The notes: a model not told the origin generated them from the sequence alone. 64,000 bases of DNA from Paraescarpia echinospica (GCA_020002185.1 CM034532.1:53657430-53721429); one strand, 5' to 3'. Counted from the first letter of the stretch, positions 46,975 to 61,715 are shown. Numbers and translations are program-made.

Positions 46975-47520
46975 ATGGGCATGATAATTAGAAACAAAAG
47001 TTGTAAGAATGTAAAATTTCCGAGTTTTATGCTTGGTAACGACAAACTATGTGAGGTAGAATCTGTAAAATGTTTGGGTCATATCATTTCAAATAGTATG
47101 ACAATGATATATCTAGACAATGTCGCCAGTTGTATGCACAAGGCAACATGATCATAAGAACATTTCATATATGTTCAAACGATGTAAAGAAACATTGTTT
47201 ACTACTTTTTGCTCACCTATGTATACTGCCCATCCTTGGTGGAATTTTCATAACTATGCTATTAGGAAATTGTATGTCTCTGACAACAATATATTTCGAA
47301 TGGCGTTAGGTTATGACAGATATTGTAGTGCTAGTGAAATGTTTATTAACAATAATTTACCTAACTGTGCTGCTGTTATTCGAAATTTGACATATAGATT
47401 GATACATTTTGTTGACGGATGATTTTTCTTTCTGTACATTGTAACTATTGTTTATAACACAACTATATAACCATGATAATGTACTTGTATGTAGCATGGA
47501 GTCTGTGAATAAATCAGTTA
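46975..47520 (+). pseudogene. LINE RT relic A in histone unit 1
   Basis: Plus-strand frames: MGMIIRNKSCKNVKFPSFML, CEVESVKCLGHIISNSM, then YMFKRCKETLFTTFCSPMYT and AHPWWNFHNYAIRKLYVSDN, IFRMALGYDRYCSASEMFIN. This is a non-LTR RT C-terminal region with frameshifts. It ends in GAATAAATCAGTTATTATTA, which looks like a LINE 3' tail. Also in units 2 (54190-54745) and 3 (62155-62715), so the insertion is older than the array expansion. Confidence 0.75.
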
Positions 47521-47534
47521 TTATTATTATTATT

Positions 47535-47915
47535 AAACCAACACTGGAATATGCCTCTCCAGACTGGAATCGCTTTTACAAAGAAATTATAACAAAGTAA
47601 TCACATCAATGTCAAAAGGGAACGCAGAAACTTGACTGAATATATGTTTGCTTGGAACAGAGGCGAATTCAAATACCTCAGTAGCAGTAACAGTAGCAAC
47701 CCAGATCAAATCATTAATCGATCTGCTGTTACAGTGAGAGACCACAACACAATATTACGGAAGACCTATTCGCATACATCAATACGAAGCAACTTCTTTA
47801 CCAATCGCATTATCGTTTCTTGTAATATACTTCCCGAATAAGTTGTACCAGCCCCCTCTTTGAACAACTTCAAGAAGACATTGAGGTCTCTGGTCACCGG
47901 TTAAATGCTACCAAG
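47535..47915 (+). pseudogene. LINE RT relic B in histone unit 1
   Basis: KPTLEYASPDWNRFYKEI, then YMFAWNRGEFKYLSSSNSSN, HNTILRKTYSHTSIRSNFFT and NNFKKTLRSLV, the last part of a CR1/Jockey-type RT, with a stop after LPE. Starts directly after the tail of relic A. Equivalent copies at 54747-55125 and 62717-63095. Confidence 0.75.
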
Positions 47916-49820
47916 TGTACAAGGAAGTAAGCAAGCAAGTAGGTAAGGAAGTGTCTAATTAAGTATGCATGTACCGTACTATATGGCTTGTTATGTCCAT
48001 GTCTGCTACATTCCAGTTGTCGTTGCAGCATACTGTGTGTATTACCCGAATCGTTTCCCCGTGTGCATTTACAAACGTCGAGTGTTTCGTCTCCGCAAGG
48101 TAAGTAAGTGGTTCGTGTGTCGAACGCGTTCCGTTACGAAAGCGAGACACAGTTATGTTTCATTGGTAACATATTGACATCACACGCCCGACGCCCGACT
48201 AGAATCGACGTCACATTTATGTCTAAAAAAAACTGACAAAAACATGTATTGCCATTCGTGTGCATCAATGCGAACACATTTGGGTTCACAGTAATATAGT
48301 AATAGGTAATTATTACACGTGTTGTGCCTTCTGTAATTACAACATATGTGCTTTATAAAAAGTTCTTGTAAGAGTGTTACATCCAAAAAGTAATGCGTGC
48401 TAGTATATTACTTTTCAATTACATCTATTGATGCAAACATACCAAGATAACTGGTTTGTTTGCGAGTTATTCCAACTGATAGTTTACCTATAATTTATGC
48501 ATGTGCCAACAGCACCGGAGATTTAAACAGTGACAACCGTCATTCAGACGAATACCTACTCAATGAAACAATGAAGGATTAGCAAACCAAATACTAATTG
48601 TTGGGATGTTGTTGTGAAGTGGCCGTGACATATTTGAGTAATTGCGCTCCCGTGATAATAAACAGGTGCCATGCAACTTGTCAATGGTGTGTTTAAATAA
48701 GTTACTTTAATTGTTAGACATGGTAACTTGCGAAAGCGTAGATACGGGACACAGGGCACATTTCTTGTTATGCTCCACTTTACCATGTTACAGTTTTGTT
48801 TGATCGTAAGGAGGGGTGACCATGACACATTTTGCACTTTCTTCCCATCCATTGCCGTCATGTCGTCGACATAATTAACACGATTAGTGAAAACCGAATA
48901 TCTCCAGTTCTTTTAAAACGCCTGCTCATACGCGCCCCAATCAAAAGAATGTGTGACGGGTGACGACGGTTCACAGCTTAAAGTACATTTCGGCGGAATG
49001 GAGTTACGAGAATCCTGTCAAAGTGTAACGTTTCAGTTTTACAATGATACCAGTGTCACCCGTTTATGTAAATTTGTTACAAAATTATGGGTGATTGGAT
49101 TGACCCATTCAAGGAGTTCAAATTTTCAGGCAGACGACATCAGAGTTAGTATTTACGCTTCAAATGACATACCATTCAAGCCAAAACAGGCCACGAACTA
49201 CACTTTGTGAAGATAACAATTCCAAATTTCATTATTCAAACTAATAATAAATCGTTTATGTTTCTGGAAATGCAAACCAACGAAAATCGATACTTTCACC
49301 CCTGCGAATATAATATGTACTGTGGCTTTTCGTCACTTTTGTGAAATGTACTTCATGGTGTGAGTATTTGCGGCCTGTCACATTTATGATAGTATGCGCG
49401 CCCATTTGCATCATAAAGCGTTATCAAGTATTTCAACCGACCGTGCTAACCATTCGCGTGAGCAACGTAACTGAGTATATATGTGTATATTCCGTCGTAT
49501 AGTTTGAGCAGGCAAGAGGAAATAACACATAACAGGACATGTAACCGTGCTCCGTACAATACAGCCTACTGCTGTCATGGCACTTGCTGTTTGCAGACAT
49601 GTTGCCCGGTAAACCATTATGTAACAGCTTGCACTAACTGGAATAGGCGCGCACAGAGCAGAGTGTGTATGCGATTTCTCAGCGGCAACGAAACAAAGCT
49701 GTCATTACAACTGGGTACTAGGATGAGAAGGGAAAATGAGACGAAGTGGAATGCATAAAACAGCACGATAACAATGAGTAGCACACACTCCTCTTTGAGG
49801 ATGCGGTTGGCTCTGAAAAC

Positions 49821-50111
49821 CGTCGACGAAGGAGGGAGAGCTACGGAATCTACATCTACAAGGTTCTGAAGCAGGTCCACCCTGACACTGGTATCTCGAG
49901 CAAGGCAATGAGCATCATGAATTCGTTCGTGAATTATATCTTCGAGCGCATCGCCGCCGAGTCTTCCCGTCTCGCTCACTACAACAAGCGCTCGACAATC
50001 ACGAGCCGCGAGATCCAGACCGCCGTCCGTCTGCTGCTGCCCGGCGAGCTCGCTAAGCACGCCGTCAGCGAGGGAACGAAGGCCGTCACCAAGTACACGA
50101 GCACCCGCTAA
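49821..50111 (+). pseudogene. Histone H2B, 5'-truncated (unit 1)
   Basis: Codes H2B residues 28-123 ([20 protein letters not shown] ... AVTKYTSTR) but has lost its promoter, start codon and first 27 residues by the 724-bp deletion at 49819/49820. One substitution in a core helix, FVNDIF to FVNYIF, fits loss of constraint. The 3' stem-loop (50140-50155) survives. Confidence 0.93.
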
Positions 50112-50139
50112 GCGTTGCATTTACGCTACGAAAACAAAC

Positions 50140-50155
50140 GGCTCTTTTCAGAGCC
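50140..50155 (+). terminator. Orphan histone 3' stem-loop after the H2B pseudogene
   Basis: GGCTCTTTTCAGAGCC intact, although the gene before it is truncated. Confidence 0.92.
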
Positions 50156-51291
50156 AACCACTTTATCACAAAAGAGTAGTGACTATTTGTCGCAATGTTC
50201 TGTGTATAATCTTGTGTTCCCGTGATGGCATCTCCTGGCCTCGCATCATAGTCTCCTATTTAATTACTATACCCATTTCTTTCTTACCCGACTTCGTCCA
50301 CCCTCGAATTTAGCCATAACATGAGTACTGTTTGCGTACGCAAAAGTCGACCACGCATTCGCTACTTTCATTCACGATTAAGTACGTCCATTCTCACTGT
50401 CCACCGACCAGCCGGACACAGTTTATAATAACCACCAGCAGCTTCACAAGCCCCTTAATTAGCTGCGTTTTATCCATGAATGGAAACCTCAACATGTCAT
50501 CTTACACTGTAGATCTATGTACATGTACTTGTTGGCAACAAAAAACAAACATAAATAGATCTATATATGGTCTGACTACTGCGTTGGGAAGTCGCTACCG
50601 CATGCGTCTCTGTTCGCTACCAGCTTCGGTGAATATTGTGACGCTTTGGGCAGACTGCCGAACTAGCGTTTTCTTAACACGGCTGTATTTTTATGTACAC
50701 GTTACACGTAGATCGCAGGAACGTGCGGGTGCATGATCGCAAACTGCCTACTAGAAATGACGTGACTGAGACGGGCGTGCTTGTCATTTTGTAGTTGTTA
50801 CATTTTAGTTTTATTAAGAGAACAACAGCTACTCGTATAAAACTGAACACTTATTTATTTGAAATTGCATTCCCATCCTAACCTTCGGCGGTCCCTAGTT
50901 CTAATGACGACTCTTGCTTGTCCATGTTAACGATTTTGCCCAACGATTCTTGTATGTTGCGCCTCTTAGCTCAGATTGCTGGAGATTTAGGCGCTATAGA
51001 AGTTTGTCATTATTATTATTGTTATTATATAACGCACTTACAGAACTGACAAAGTGGGTGATAGTTAAACGTGCACTTAGTAAGGAACACATGTCTGATG
51101 ACTCTTATCACTGTGTGATAGAGAAGAAGAACAGTTGATTATTTTATTTAAGTAAAATAGTGCAGCACACAGGGTTGTTGGTTGCAAGACTTTGAAATGA
51201 CCGATAATTTCGATCAGTCTGCAGAAAACACAAAGGAAACGGTTGGTCGGCGGTAAAATTTAAACGCGCGCAAACTACCGCGCTGCAAAGC

Positions 51292-51383
51292 ACGTTCTAC
51301 TACGCGGTCCGTGTTTACTCGAGCTGTAGCACTCTACTCCGCAGTCCGTGTCTGCACTTGCCGTTCTACTCTGCAGTCCGTGT
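51292..51383 (+). promoter_or_regulatory. Triple direct repeat in the H4 promoter (unit 2)
   Basis: Same three ~20-bp copies as in unit 1. Confidence 0.7.
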
Positions 51384-51412
51384 CGCCACACAATAGTGCG
51401 CGCCTTTCTCGC

Positions 51413-51418
51413 TATAAA
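51413..51418 (+). promoter_or_regulatory. H4 TATA box (unit 2)
   Basis: TATAAA 62 bases before the ATG. Confidence 0.85.
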
Positions 51419-51450
51419 GAGCGGCAGCTGCTTGAGTAATCATTCGTTGA

Positions 51451-51786
<336 letters not shown>

Positions 51787-51816
51787 ATTCTCACTGTCGG
51801 CTACACTGCAACAAAC

Positions 51817-51832
51817 GGCTCTTTTCAGAGCC
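51817..51832 (+). terminator. Histone 3' stem-loop of H4 (unit 2)
   Basis: GGCTCTTTTCAGAGCC with a downstream AAAAGAGAG element. Confidence 0.95.
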
Positions 51833-52917
51833 AACCACATTTTCTCAAAAGAGAGTTGCTACTTTTATCGCATTTGTGCACTGTGCTTCCGACGTACCAG
51901 TGCGAGTCGCATCTTATACACACTTAGTATTGTGTTCCGAGATCGTCCATCTCTAAAATACGTGTTTACACTGAATCAACATGCCCCGTATACTTTAATA
52001 ATAATTGTCATCACTTGTTTCGTACGTTTGGGTGTTATTCAGCAAAAAGTACCGATTTCTTAAATCAAGGCAAATGCAGTAGCATGTATAAATACACGGT
52101 TAAATAACGTTGTTCCTTTTGTGTGTGCACTTTCGTAGAAACGATTAAAACTGGTAGTTTACCTCAGGTAGCAACTTTCCGGCTTCGTTACCTATTAGGG
52201 CCCCTGTCCTAAGCCTGTACATTTGTCCAATCCTCACCGCTGTATAGATCACTGTAGGCCTGTCACTCATGTTACTTCACCAAGTATGTGTTCCCGACAA
52301 TGTTACGAACCGTCTTATTATTTCTTCACATAACACTTACTGCTGTTTCGTTCCTGTTACAGACGTACTTACCACTTTACAAAAACAGATAGTAGGCTAT
52401 ACAAGCCTGCATTAAGCCTTTTTGTTTACTCTCAAGGGACAATTGTGATATTTAAGAGTCGATCACTATTGTTCAGCGATATGATTTCACCAAAATCCAC
52501 TTGTGACCTATACTATAATCAGGCAGCGCAGTGACTAGTCAGTGAAATTGGGTGCGTCCAGATATAATGATATCAGGCCGGTTTATTCCACATTACATAG
52601 TTGTCGTGTGATATTATACTAGGCTACCTATATCACTATTCACTGCATGTGTATCATATGGGAGCAACGGGTATAAACAAATACGTGTTACCAGAACGGT
52701 AGCTAGTGTTGTGAAGTTTGTAAATTAGCCATGATTGTGAGATGGAATCTTCAGAATATCTACGGCTATGGCAGCATAACTGGCTAGCTCCTATGGTGTT
52801 CGTTTTTGTATTCACACCTATCGATTGTTGTCAAAGTGTCACTGGCATTGACCATACGCTAATGTGTCGGTAAAAGCAAAACGTGATCAAATGTTGCCCC
52901 ATCCGCCTGAACGGATA
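51833..52917. other. Histone spacer between H4 and H3 (unit 2)
   Basis: Non-coding, nearly identical in the three units (45300-46380 and 59800-60884). I looked for 5S rRNA, tRNA and snRNA genes and saw none. Confidence 0.7.
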
Positions 52918-53710
<793 letters not shown>

Positions 53711-53748
53711 ACGTGCGTACTGCGTCGTTCGACTCATACGAAACAAAC

Positions 53749-53764
53749 GGCTCTTTTCAGAGCC
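53749..53764 (+). terminator. Histone 3' stem-loop of H3 (unit 2)
   Basis: GGCTCTTTTCAGAGCC, followed by CATGAGAGAATG as the purine-rich element. Confidence 0.94.
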
Positions 53765-54189
53765 AACCACCTTCTCACATGAGAGAATGTTACCCTCGGT
53801 TGTCATGTTTATTCGCGTAATCTTGTTATTCCTTCACATTTCACCCACATTTCATTCGTTGTGTCCTAGTTTCCTCTATCCAAAAATATTTATTCCAAAT
53901 TATTAGGCAATGTAATTTACCACATTACATAGTATTGTCATAGACGGGGTTCTGCTAGCTTGGAACGCTACTCACTTGGGCCTGCTTGTCAAATTATCAA
54001 ACTTCAAAGCGTCATCATTAGGACCAACTACCTCTAGTAGTTTAGAGCCAAGCATTCACATAACACAATTTTACAGGAATAGCAGATCAACGCTGTATTA
54101 ATTAAGCGGTTTTTCGGAAGTAGATCTGAGCAGATAATAAAGACTAATTATGCCTATATATGATTCTATAAGGTACAATTCCAAAAAAG

Positions 54190-54745
54190 AGTATGGGCAT
54201 GATAATTAGAAACAAGAGTTGTAAGAATGTTAAATTTCCGAGTTTTATGCTTGGTAACGACAAACTATGTGAGGTAGAATCTGTAAAATGTTTGGGTCAT
54301 ATCATTTCAAATAGTATGACAATGATGTATCTAGACAATGTCGCCAGTTGTATGCACAAGGCAACATGATCATAAGAACATTTCATATATGTTCAAACGA
54401 TGTAAAGAAACATTGTTTACTACTTTTTGCTCACCTATGTATACTGCCCATCCTTGGTGGAATTTTCATAACTATGCTATCAGGAAATTGTATGTCTCTG
54501 ACAACAATATATTTCGAATGGCGTTAGGTTATGACAGATACTGTAGTGCTAGTGAAATGTCTGTTAACAATAATTTACCTAACTGTGCTGCTGTTATTCG
54601 AAATTTGACATAGATTGATACATTTTGTTGACGGATGATTTTTCTTTCTGTACATTGTAACTATTGTTTATAACAACTATATAACCATGATAATGTACTT
54701 GTATGTTGCATGGAGTCTGAATAAATCAGTTATTATTATTATTAT
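54190..54745 (+). pseudogene. LINE RT relic A in histone unit 2
   Basis: Equivalent of 46975-47520. It differs in ending: a two-base deletion after NLT changes the frame, and MF becomes MS in the SASEM block. Confidence 0.75.
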
Positions 54746-54746
54746 T

Positions 54747-55125
54747 AAACCAACACTGGAATATGCCTCTCCAGACTGGAATCGCTTTTACAAAGAAATT
54801 ATAACAAAGTAATCACATCAATGTCAAAAGGGAGCGCAGAAACTCGACTGAATATATGTTTGCTTGGAACAGAGGCGAATTCAAATACCTCAGTAGCAGT
54901 AACAGTAGCAACCCAGATCAAATCATTAATCGATCTGCTGTTACTGTGAGAGACCACAACACAATATTACGGAAGACCTATTCGCATACATCAATACGAA
55001 GCAACTTCTTTACCAATCGCATTATCGTTTCTTGTAATATACTTCCCGAATAAGTTGTACCAGCCCCCTCTTTGAACAACTTCAAGAAGACATTGAGGTC
55101 TCTGGTCACCGGTTAAATGCGACCA
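54747..55125 (+). pseudogene. LINE RT relic B in histone unit 2
   Basis: Equivalent of 47535-47915, same protein pieces and same stop after LPE. Confidence 0.75.
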
Positions 55126-57041
55126 AGTGTACAAGTAAGTAAGCAAGCAAGCAAGTAGGTAAGGAAGTGTGTAATTAAGTATGCATGTACCGTACTATAT
55201 GGCTTGTTATGTCCATGTCTGCTACATTCCAGTTGTCGTTGCAGCATACTGTGTGTATTACCCGAATCGTTTCCCCGTGTGCATTTACAAACGTCGAGTG
55301 TTTCGTCTCCGCAAGGTAAGTAAGTGGTTCGTGTGTCGAACGCGTTCCGTTACGAAAGCGAGACACAGTTATGTTTCATTGGTAACATATTGACATCACA
55401 CGCCCGACGCCCGACTAGAATCGACGTCCCATTTACGTCAAAAAAAACCTGACAAAAACATGTATTGCCATTCGTGTACATCAATACATTTGGGTTCACA
55501 GTAATATAGTAATAGGTAATTATTACACGTTTTGTGCCTTCTGTAATTACAACATATGTGCTTTATAAAAAGTTCTTGTAAGAGTGTTACATCCAAAAAG
55601 TAATGCGTGCTAGTATATTACTTTTCAATTACATCTATTGATGCAAACATACCAAGATAACTGGTTTGTTTGCGAGTTATTCCAACTGATAGTTGACCTA
55701 TAATGTATGCATGTGCCAACAGCACCGGAGATTTAAACAGTGACAACCGTCATTCAGACGAATACCTACTCAATGAAACAATGCAGGATTAGCAAACCAA
55801 ATACTAATTGTTGGGATGTTGTTGTGAAGTGGCCGTGACATATTTGAGTAATTGCGCTCCCGTGATAATAAACAGGTGCCATGCAACTTGTCAATGGTGT
55901 GTTTAAATAAGTTACTTTAATTGTTAGACATGGTAACTTGCGAAAGCGTAGATACGGGACACAGGGCACATTTCTTGTTATGCTCCACTTTACCATGTTA
56001 CAGTTTTGTTTGATCGTAAGGAGGGGTGACCATGACACATTTTGCACTTTCTTCCCATCCATTGCCGTCATGTCGTCGACATAATTAACACGATTAGTGA
56101 AAACCGAATACCTCCAGTTCTTTTAAAACGCCTGCTCATACGCGCCCCAATCAAAAGAATGTGTGACGGGTGACGACGGTTCACAGCTTAAAGTACATTT
56201 CGGCGGAATGGAGTTACGAGAATCCTGTCAAAGTGTAACGTTTCAGTTTTACAATGATACCAGTGTCACCGGTTTATGTCAATTTGTTACAAAATTATGG
56301 GTGACTGGATTGACCCATTCAAGGAGTTCAAGTTTTCAGGCAGACGACATCAGAGTTAGTATTTACGCTTCAAATGACATACCACTCAAGCCAAAACAGG
56401 CCACGAACTACACTTTGTGAAGATAACAATTCCAAATGTCATTATTCAAACTGATAATAAATCGTTTGTTTCTGGAAATGCAAACCAACGAAAATCGATA
56501 CTTTCACCCCTGCGAATATAATATGTACTGTGGCTTTTCGTCACTTTTGTGAAATGTACTTCATGGTGTGAGTCATTGCGGCCTGTCACATTTATGACAG
56601 TATGCGCGCCCATTTGCATCATAAAGCGTTATCAAGTATTTCAACCGACCGTGCTAACCATTCGCGTGAGCAACGTAACTGAGTATATATGTGTATATTC
56701 CGTCGTATAGTTTGAGCAGGCAAGAAAAAATAACACATAACAGGACATGTAACCGTGCTCCGTACAATACAGCCTACTGCTGTCATGGCACTTGCTGTTT
56801 GCAGACATGTTGCCCGGTAAACCATTATGTAACAGCTTGCACTGTGAATTGGCGATTTAAAAAGTACTAACTGGAATAGGCGCGCACAGAGCAGAGTGTG
56901 TATGCGATTTCTCAGCGGCAACGATACAAAGCTGTCATTACAACTGGGTACTAGGAATAGACGGGAAAATGAGACGAAGTGGAATGCACAAAACAGCACG
57001 ATAACAATGAGTAGCAGACACTCCTCTTTGAGGATGTGGTT
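55126..57041. other. Histone spacer between LINE relics and H2A (unit 2)
   Basis: Non-coding spacer, repeated in unit 1 (47916-49805) and partly in unit 3 (63096-64000). Short frames in it change residues between copies, so I see no gene. A 25-base segment near 56846-56870 is absent from unit 1. Confidence 0.7.
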
Positions 57042-57057
57042 GGCTCTGAAAAGAACC
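57042..57057 (-). terminator. Histone 3' stem-loop of H2A (unit 2), wobble variant
   Basis: Minus strand GGTTCTTTTCAGAGCC: third stem position T pairs with G by wobble, unlike the other genes. CTCAAAGAGGAG follows as the downstream element. Confidence 0.9.
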
Positions 57058-57086
57058 GTTTGTTTTTGCTTCGAGACGAGTGTCGT

Positions 57087-57461
57087 CTAGCGGGCCTTCT
57101 GGGTCTTCTTCGGCAGAAGCACCGCCTGGATGTTCGGCAATACACCACCCTGGGCGATGGTGACGCCAGACAGGAGCTTGTTCAACTCCTCGTCGTTGCG
57201 GATGGCGAGCTGCAAGTGACGGGGGATGATCCTCGACTTCTTGTTGTCGCGGGCTGCGTTTCCTGCCAGCTCGAGAACCTCAGCAGCCAGATACTCCATG
57301 ACGGCAGCCAGGTAGACGGGCGCTCCGGCTCCGACGCGCTGGGCATAGTTGCCCTTGCGCAGATGACGGTGAATACGACCGACGGGGAACTGAAGTCCGG
57401 CACGCGACGAGCGCGTCTTGCTCTTTCCCTTCGCCTTTCCTCCCTTACCGCGTCCAGACAT
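57087..57461 (-). CDS. H2A: Histone H2A (unit 2)
   Basis: 124 codons plus stop on the minus strand: [60 protein letters not shown] and the tail [11 protein letters not shown]. Canonical H2A, not H2A.Z or H2A.X (no SQ end). I chose the ATG at 57459-57461; an upstream in-frame ATG would add 14 residues foreign to H2A. Divergent from H2B with which it shares a 235-bp promoter. Confidence 0.96.
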   Translation of the reverse strand: MSGRGKGGKAKGKSKTRSSRAGLQFPVGRIHRHLRKGNYAQRVGAGAPVYLAAVMEYLAAEVLELAGNAARDNKKSRIIPRHLQLAIRNDEELNKLLSGVTIAQGGVLPNIQAVLLPKKTQKAR

Positions 57462-57696
57462 GACTGTAGTGTTCTGATGAGAAACAGAGAATGCCGCAGC
57501 CACGGCCGAGTCTTCCTTTTATACTACAGCGCCGTGCCGAGCTGAGCGACGCGCGCGCCAAATGATCGCCGCTCGCTCGACCACGTGACCGTAACGACCC
57601 CTTCGCCACACGTCGCGCGCTATAAAAGCCGCGCGGCTGATCTGCACCGGCAGTTCTCTGTGTATTCATACAACCGATTACAACGACTACTACAAC
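57462..57696. promoter_or_regulatory. Shared bidirectional H2A/H2B promoter
   Basis: 235 bp between the two start codons. TATAAAA on the minus strand at 57517-57523 for H2A and on the plus strand at 57621-57627 for H2B. GC-rich between. Divergent H2A-H2B pairs are common in animals. Confidence 0.88.
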
Positions 57697-58068
57697 ATGC
57701 CTCCTAAAGCAGCATCGAAGGGCGCCAAAAAGGCCGTCAGCAAGGCAAAGACGCCACGCAGCGGTGGCAAGAAGCACCGTCGACGAAGGAGGGAGAGCTA
57801 CGGAATCTACATCTACAAGGTTCTGAAGCAGGTCCACCCTGACACTGGTATCTCGAGCAAGGCAATGAGCATCATGAATTCGTTCGTCAATGATATCTTC
57901 GAGCGCATCGCCGCCGAGTCTTCCCGTCTCGCTCACTACAACAAACGCTCGACAATCACGAGCCGCGAGATCCAGACCGCCGTCCGTCTGCTGCTGCCCG
58001 GCGAGCTCGCTAAGCACGCCGTCAGCGAGGGAACGAAGGCCGTCACCAAGTACACGAGCACCCGCTAA
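57697..58068 (+). CDS. H2B: Histone H2B (unit 2)
   Basis: 123 codons plus stop: [60 protein letters not shown] and the C-terminal [18 protein letters not shown] with the ubiquitylation-site lysine context AVTKY. Intact, with TATA box 76 bases upstream and a 3' stem-loop. Confidence 0.97.
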   Translation: MPPKAASKGAKKAVSKAKTPRSGGKKHRRRRRESYGIYIYKVLKQVHPDTGISSKAMSIMNSFVNDIFERIAAESSRLAHYNKRSTITSREIQTAVRLLLPGELAKHAVSEGTKAVTKYTSTR

Positions 58069-58096
58069 GCGTTGCATTTACGCTACGAAAACAAAC

Positions 58097-58112
58097 GGCT
58101 CTTTTCAGAGCC
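58097..58112 (+). terminator. Histone 3' stem-loop of H2B (unit 2)
   Basis: GGCTCTTTTCAGAGCC; CACAAAAGAGTAG follows. Confidence 0.94.
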
Positions 58113-59250
58113 AACCACTTTATCACAAAAGAGTAGTGACTATTTGTCGCAATGTTCTGTGTATAATCTTGTGTTCCCGTGACGGCATCTCCTGGCCTCG
58201 CATCATAGTCTCCTATTTAGTTACTATACCCATTTCTTTCTTACCCGACTTCGTCCACCATCGAATTTAGCCATAACATGAGTACTGTTTGCGTACGCAA
58301 AAGCCGACCACGCATTCGCTACTTTCATTCACGATTAAATACGTGCATTCTCACTGTCCACCGACCAGCCGGACACAGTTTATAATAACCACCAGTAGCT
58401 TCACAAGCCCCTTAATTAGCTGCGTTTTATCCATGAATGGAAACCTCAACATGTCATCTTACACACTGTAGATCTATGTACATGTACTTGTTGGCAACAA
58501 AAAACAAACATAAATAGATCTATATATGGTCTGACTACTGCGTTGGGAAGTCGCTACCGCATGCGTCTCTGTTCGCTACCAGCTTCGGTTAATATTGTGA
58601 CGCTTTGGGCAGACTGCCGATCTAGCGTTTTCTTAACACGGCTGTATTTTTATGTACACGTTACACGTAGATCGCAGGAACGTGCGGGTGCATGATCGCA
58701 AACTGCCTACTAGAAATGACGTGACTGAGACGGGCGTGCTTGTCATTTTGTAGTTGTTACATTTTAGTTTTATTAAGAGAACAACAGCTACTCGTATAAA
58801 ACTGAACACTTATTTATTTGAAATTGCATTCCCATCCTAACCTTCGGCGGTCCCTAGTTCTAATGACGACTCTTGCTTGTCCATGTTAACGATTTTGCCC
58901 AACGATTCTTGTATGTTGCGCCTCTTAGCTCAGATTGCTGGAGATTTAGGCGCTATAGAAGTTTGTCATTATTATTATTGTTATTATATAACGCACTTAC
59001 AGAACTGACAAATTGGGTGATAGTTAAACGTGCACTTAGTAAGGAACACATGTCTGATGACTCTTATCACTGTGTGATAGAGAAGAAGAACAGTTGATTA
59101 TTTTATTTAAGTAAAATAGTGCAGCACACAGGGTTGTTGGTTGCAAGACTTTGAAATGACCGATAATTTCGATCAGTCTGCAGAAAACACAAAGGAAACG
59201 GTTGGTCGGCGGTAAAATTTAAACGCGCGCAAACTACCGCGCTGCAAAGC

Positions 59251-59342
59251 ACGTTCTACTACGCGGTCCGTGTTTACTCGAGCTGTAGCACTCTACTCCG
59301 CAGTCCGTGTCTGCACTTGCCGTTCTACTCTGCAGTCCGTGT
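59251..59342 (+). promoter_or_regulatory. Triple direct repeat in the H4 promoter (unit 3)
   Basis: Same three ~20-bp copies as in units 1 and 2. Confidence 0.7.
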
Positions 59343-59371
59343 CGCCACACAATAGTGCGCGCCTTTCTCGC

Positions 59372-59377
59372 TATAAA
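59372..59377 (+). promoter_or_regulatory. H4 TATA box (unit 3)
   Basis: TATAAA 62 bases before the ATG. Confidence 0.85.
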
Positions 59378-59409
59378 GAGCGGCAGCTGCTTGAGTAATC
59401 ATTCGTTGA

Positions 59410-59745
<336 letters not shown>

Positions 59746-59775
59746 ATTATCACTGTCGGCGACACCGCAACAAAC

Positions 59776-59791
59776 GGCTCTTTTCAGAGCC
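59776..59791 (+). terminator. Histone 3' stem-loop of H4 (unit 3)
   Basis: GGCTCTTTTCAGAGCC with AAAAGAGAG downstream. Confidence 0.95.
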
Positions 59792-61209
59792 AACCACATT
59801 TTCTCAAAAGAGAGTTGCTACTTTTATCGCATTTGTGCACTGTGCTTCCGACGTACCAGTGCGAGTCGCATCTTATACACACTTAGTATTGTGTTCCGAG
59901 ATCGTCCACCTCTAAAATACGTGTTTACACTGAATCAACATGCCCCGTATACTTTAATAATAATTGTCATCACTTGTTTCGTACGTTTGGGTGTTATTCA
60001 ACAAAAAGTACCGATTTCTTAAATCAAGGCAAATGCCAAAGTATCATAGTAGCATGTATAATTACACGGTTAAATAACGTTGTTCCTGTTGTGTGTGCAC
60101 TTTCGTAGAAACGATTAACTGGTAGTTTACCTCAGGTTGCAACTTTCCGGCTTCGTTACCTATTAGGGCCCCTGTCCTAAGCCTGTACATTTGTCCAATC
60201 CTCTCCGCTATATAGATCACTGTAGGCCTGTCACTCATGTTACTTCACCAAGTATGTGTTCCCGACAATGTTACGAACCGTCTTATTATTTCTTCACATA
60301 ACACTTACTGCTGTTTCGTTCCTGTTACAGACGTACTTACACTTTGCAAAAACAGATAGTAGGCTATACAAGCCTGAATTAAGCCTTTTTGTTTACTCTC
60401 AAGGGACAATTGTGATATTTAAGAGTCGATCACTATTGTTCAGCGATATGATTTCACCAAAATCCACTTGTGACCTATACTATAATCAGGCAGCGCAGTG
60501 ACTAGTCAGTGAAATTGGGTGCGTCCAGATATAATGATATCAGGCCGGTTTATTCCACATTACATAGTTGTCGTGTGATATTATACTAGGCTACCTATAT
60601 CACTATTCACTGCATGTGTATCATATGGGAGCAACGGGTATAAACAAATACATGTTACCAGAACAGTAGCTAGTGTTGTGAAGTTAGTAAATTAGTCATG
60701 ATTGTGAGATGGAATCTTCAGAATATCTACGGCTATGGCAGCATAACTGGCTAGCTCCTATGGTGTTCGTTTTTGTATTCACACCTATCGATTGTTGTCA
60801 AAGTGTCACTGGCATTGACCATACGCTAATGTGTCGGTAAAAGCAAAACGTGATCAAATGTTGCCCCATCCGCCTGAACGGATAACCGGAAGGGGCTCGA
60901 AATAAGCCGCCCCCCGAGAAAGGCGCTCTTGTTCATCCAAGCAGCAAATCGGTGTCAACTGCAGAATTGTGCGTGGTGCGCACCTTTCCTAAACTTCTCG
61001 ACCAAGTGTTGTATCGCACAGGTACCGTTTACGATACGGGACTCCTGAAACGCTGTTAAAATGTTACCTTCGTGTAGAATTAGCGCAAAAAACAGTCGAA
61101 AGCTAAAATCATAACACCGGAAGGGGCTCGAACGAAACTCCGCCCACAAGCGGCAACCAATCGGAGACGGGTACAGGCTTGCCGCCAAGAGGCGACCGCG
61201 ACACAATAA

Positions 61210-61677
<468 letters not shown>

Positions 61678-61715
61678 ACGTGCGTACTGCGTCGTTCGAC
61701 TCATACGAAACAAAC

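Noticed and set aside
47965..48177. 70-codon frame in the histone spacer, also at 55181-55393
   Set aside because: No domain and AT-rich. In unit 3 a substitution interrupts the frame, so it is not conserved.
48953..49210. 85-codon frame MTGDDGSQLKVHF, repeated at 56163-56420
   Set aside because: Kept open in two units, but several differences change residues and no domain is seen. It is explained by unit-to-unit identity of spacer DNA.
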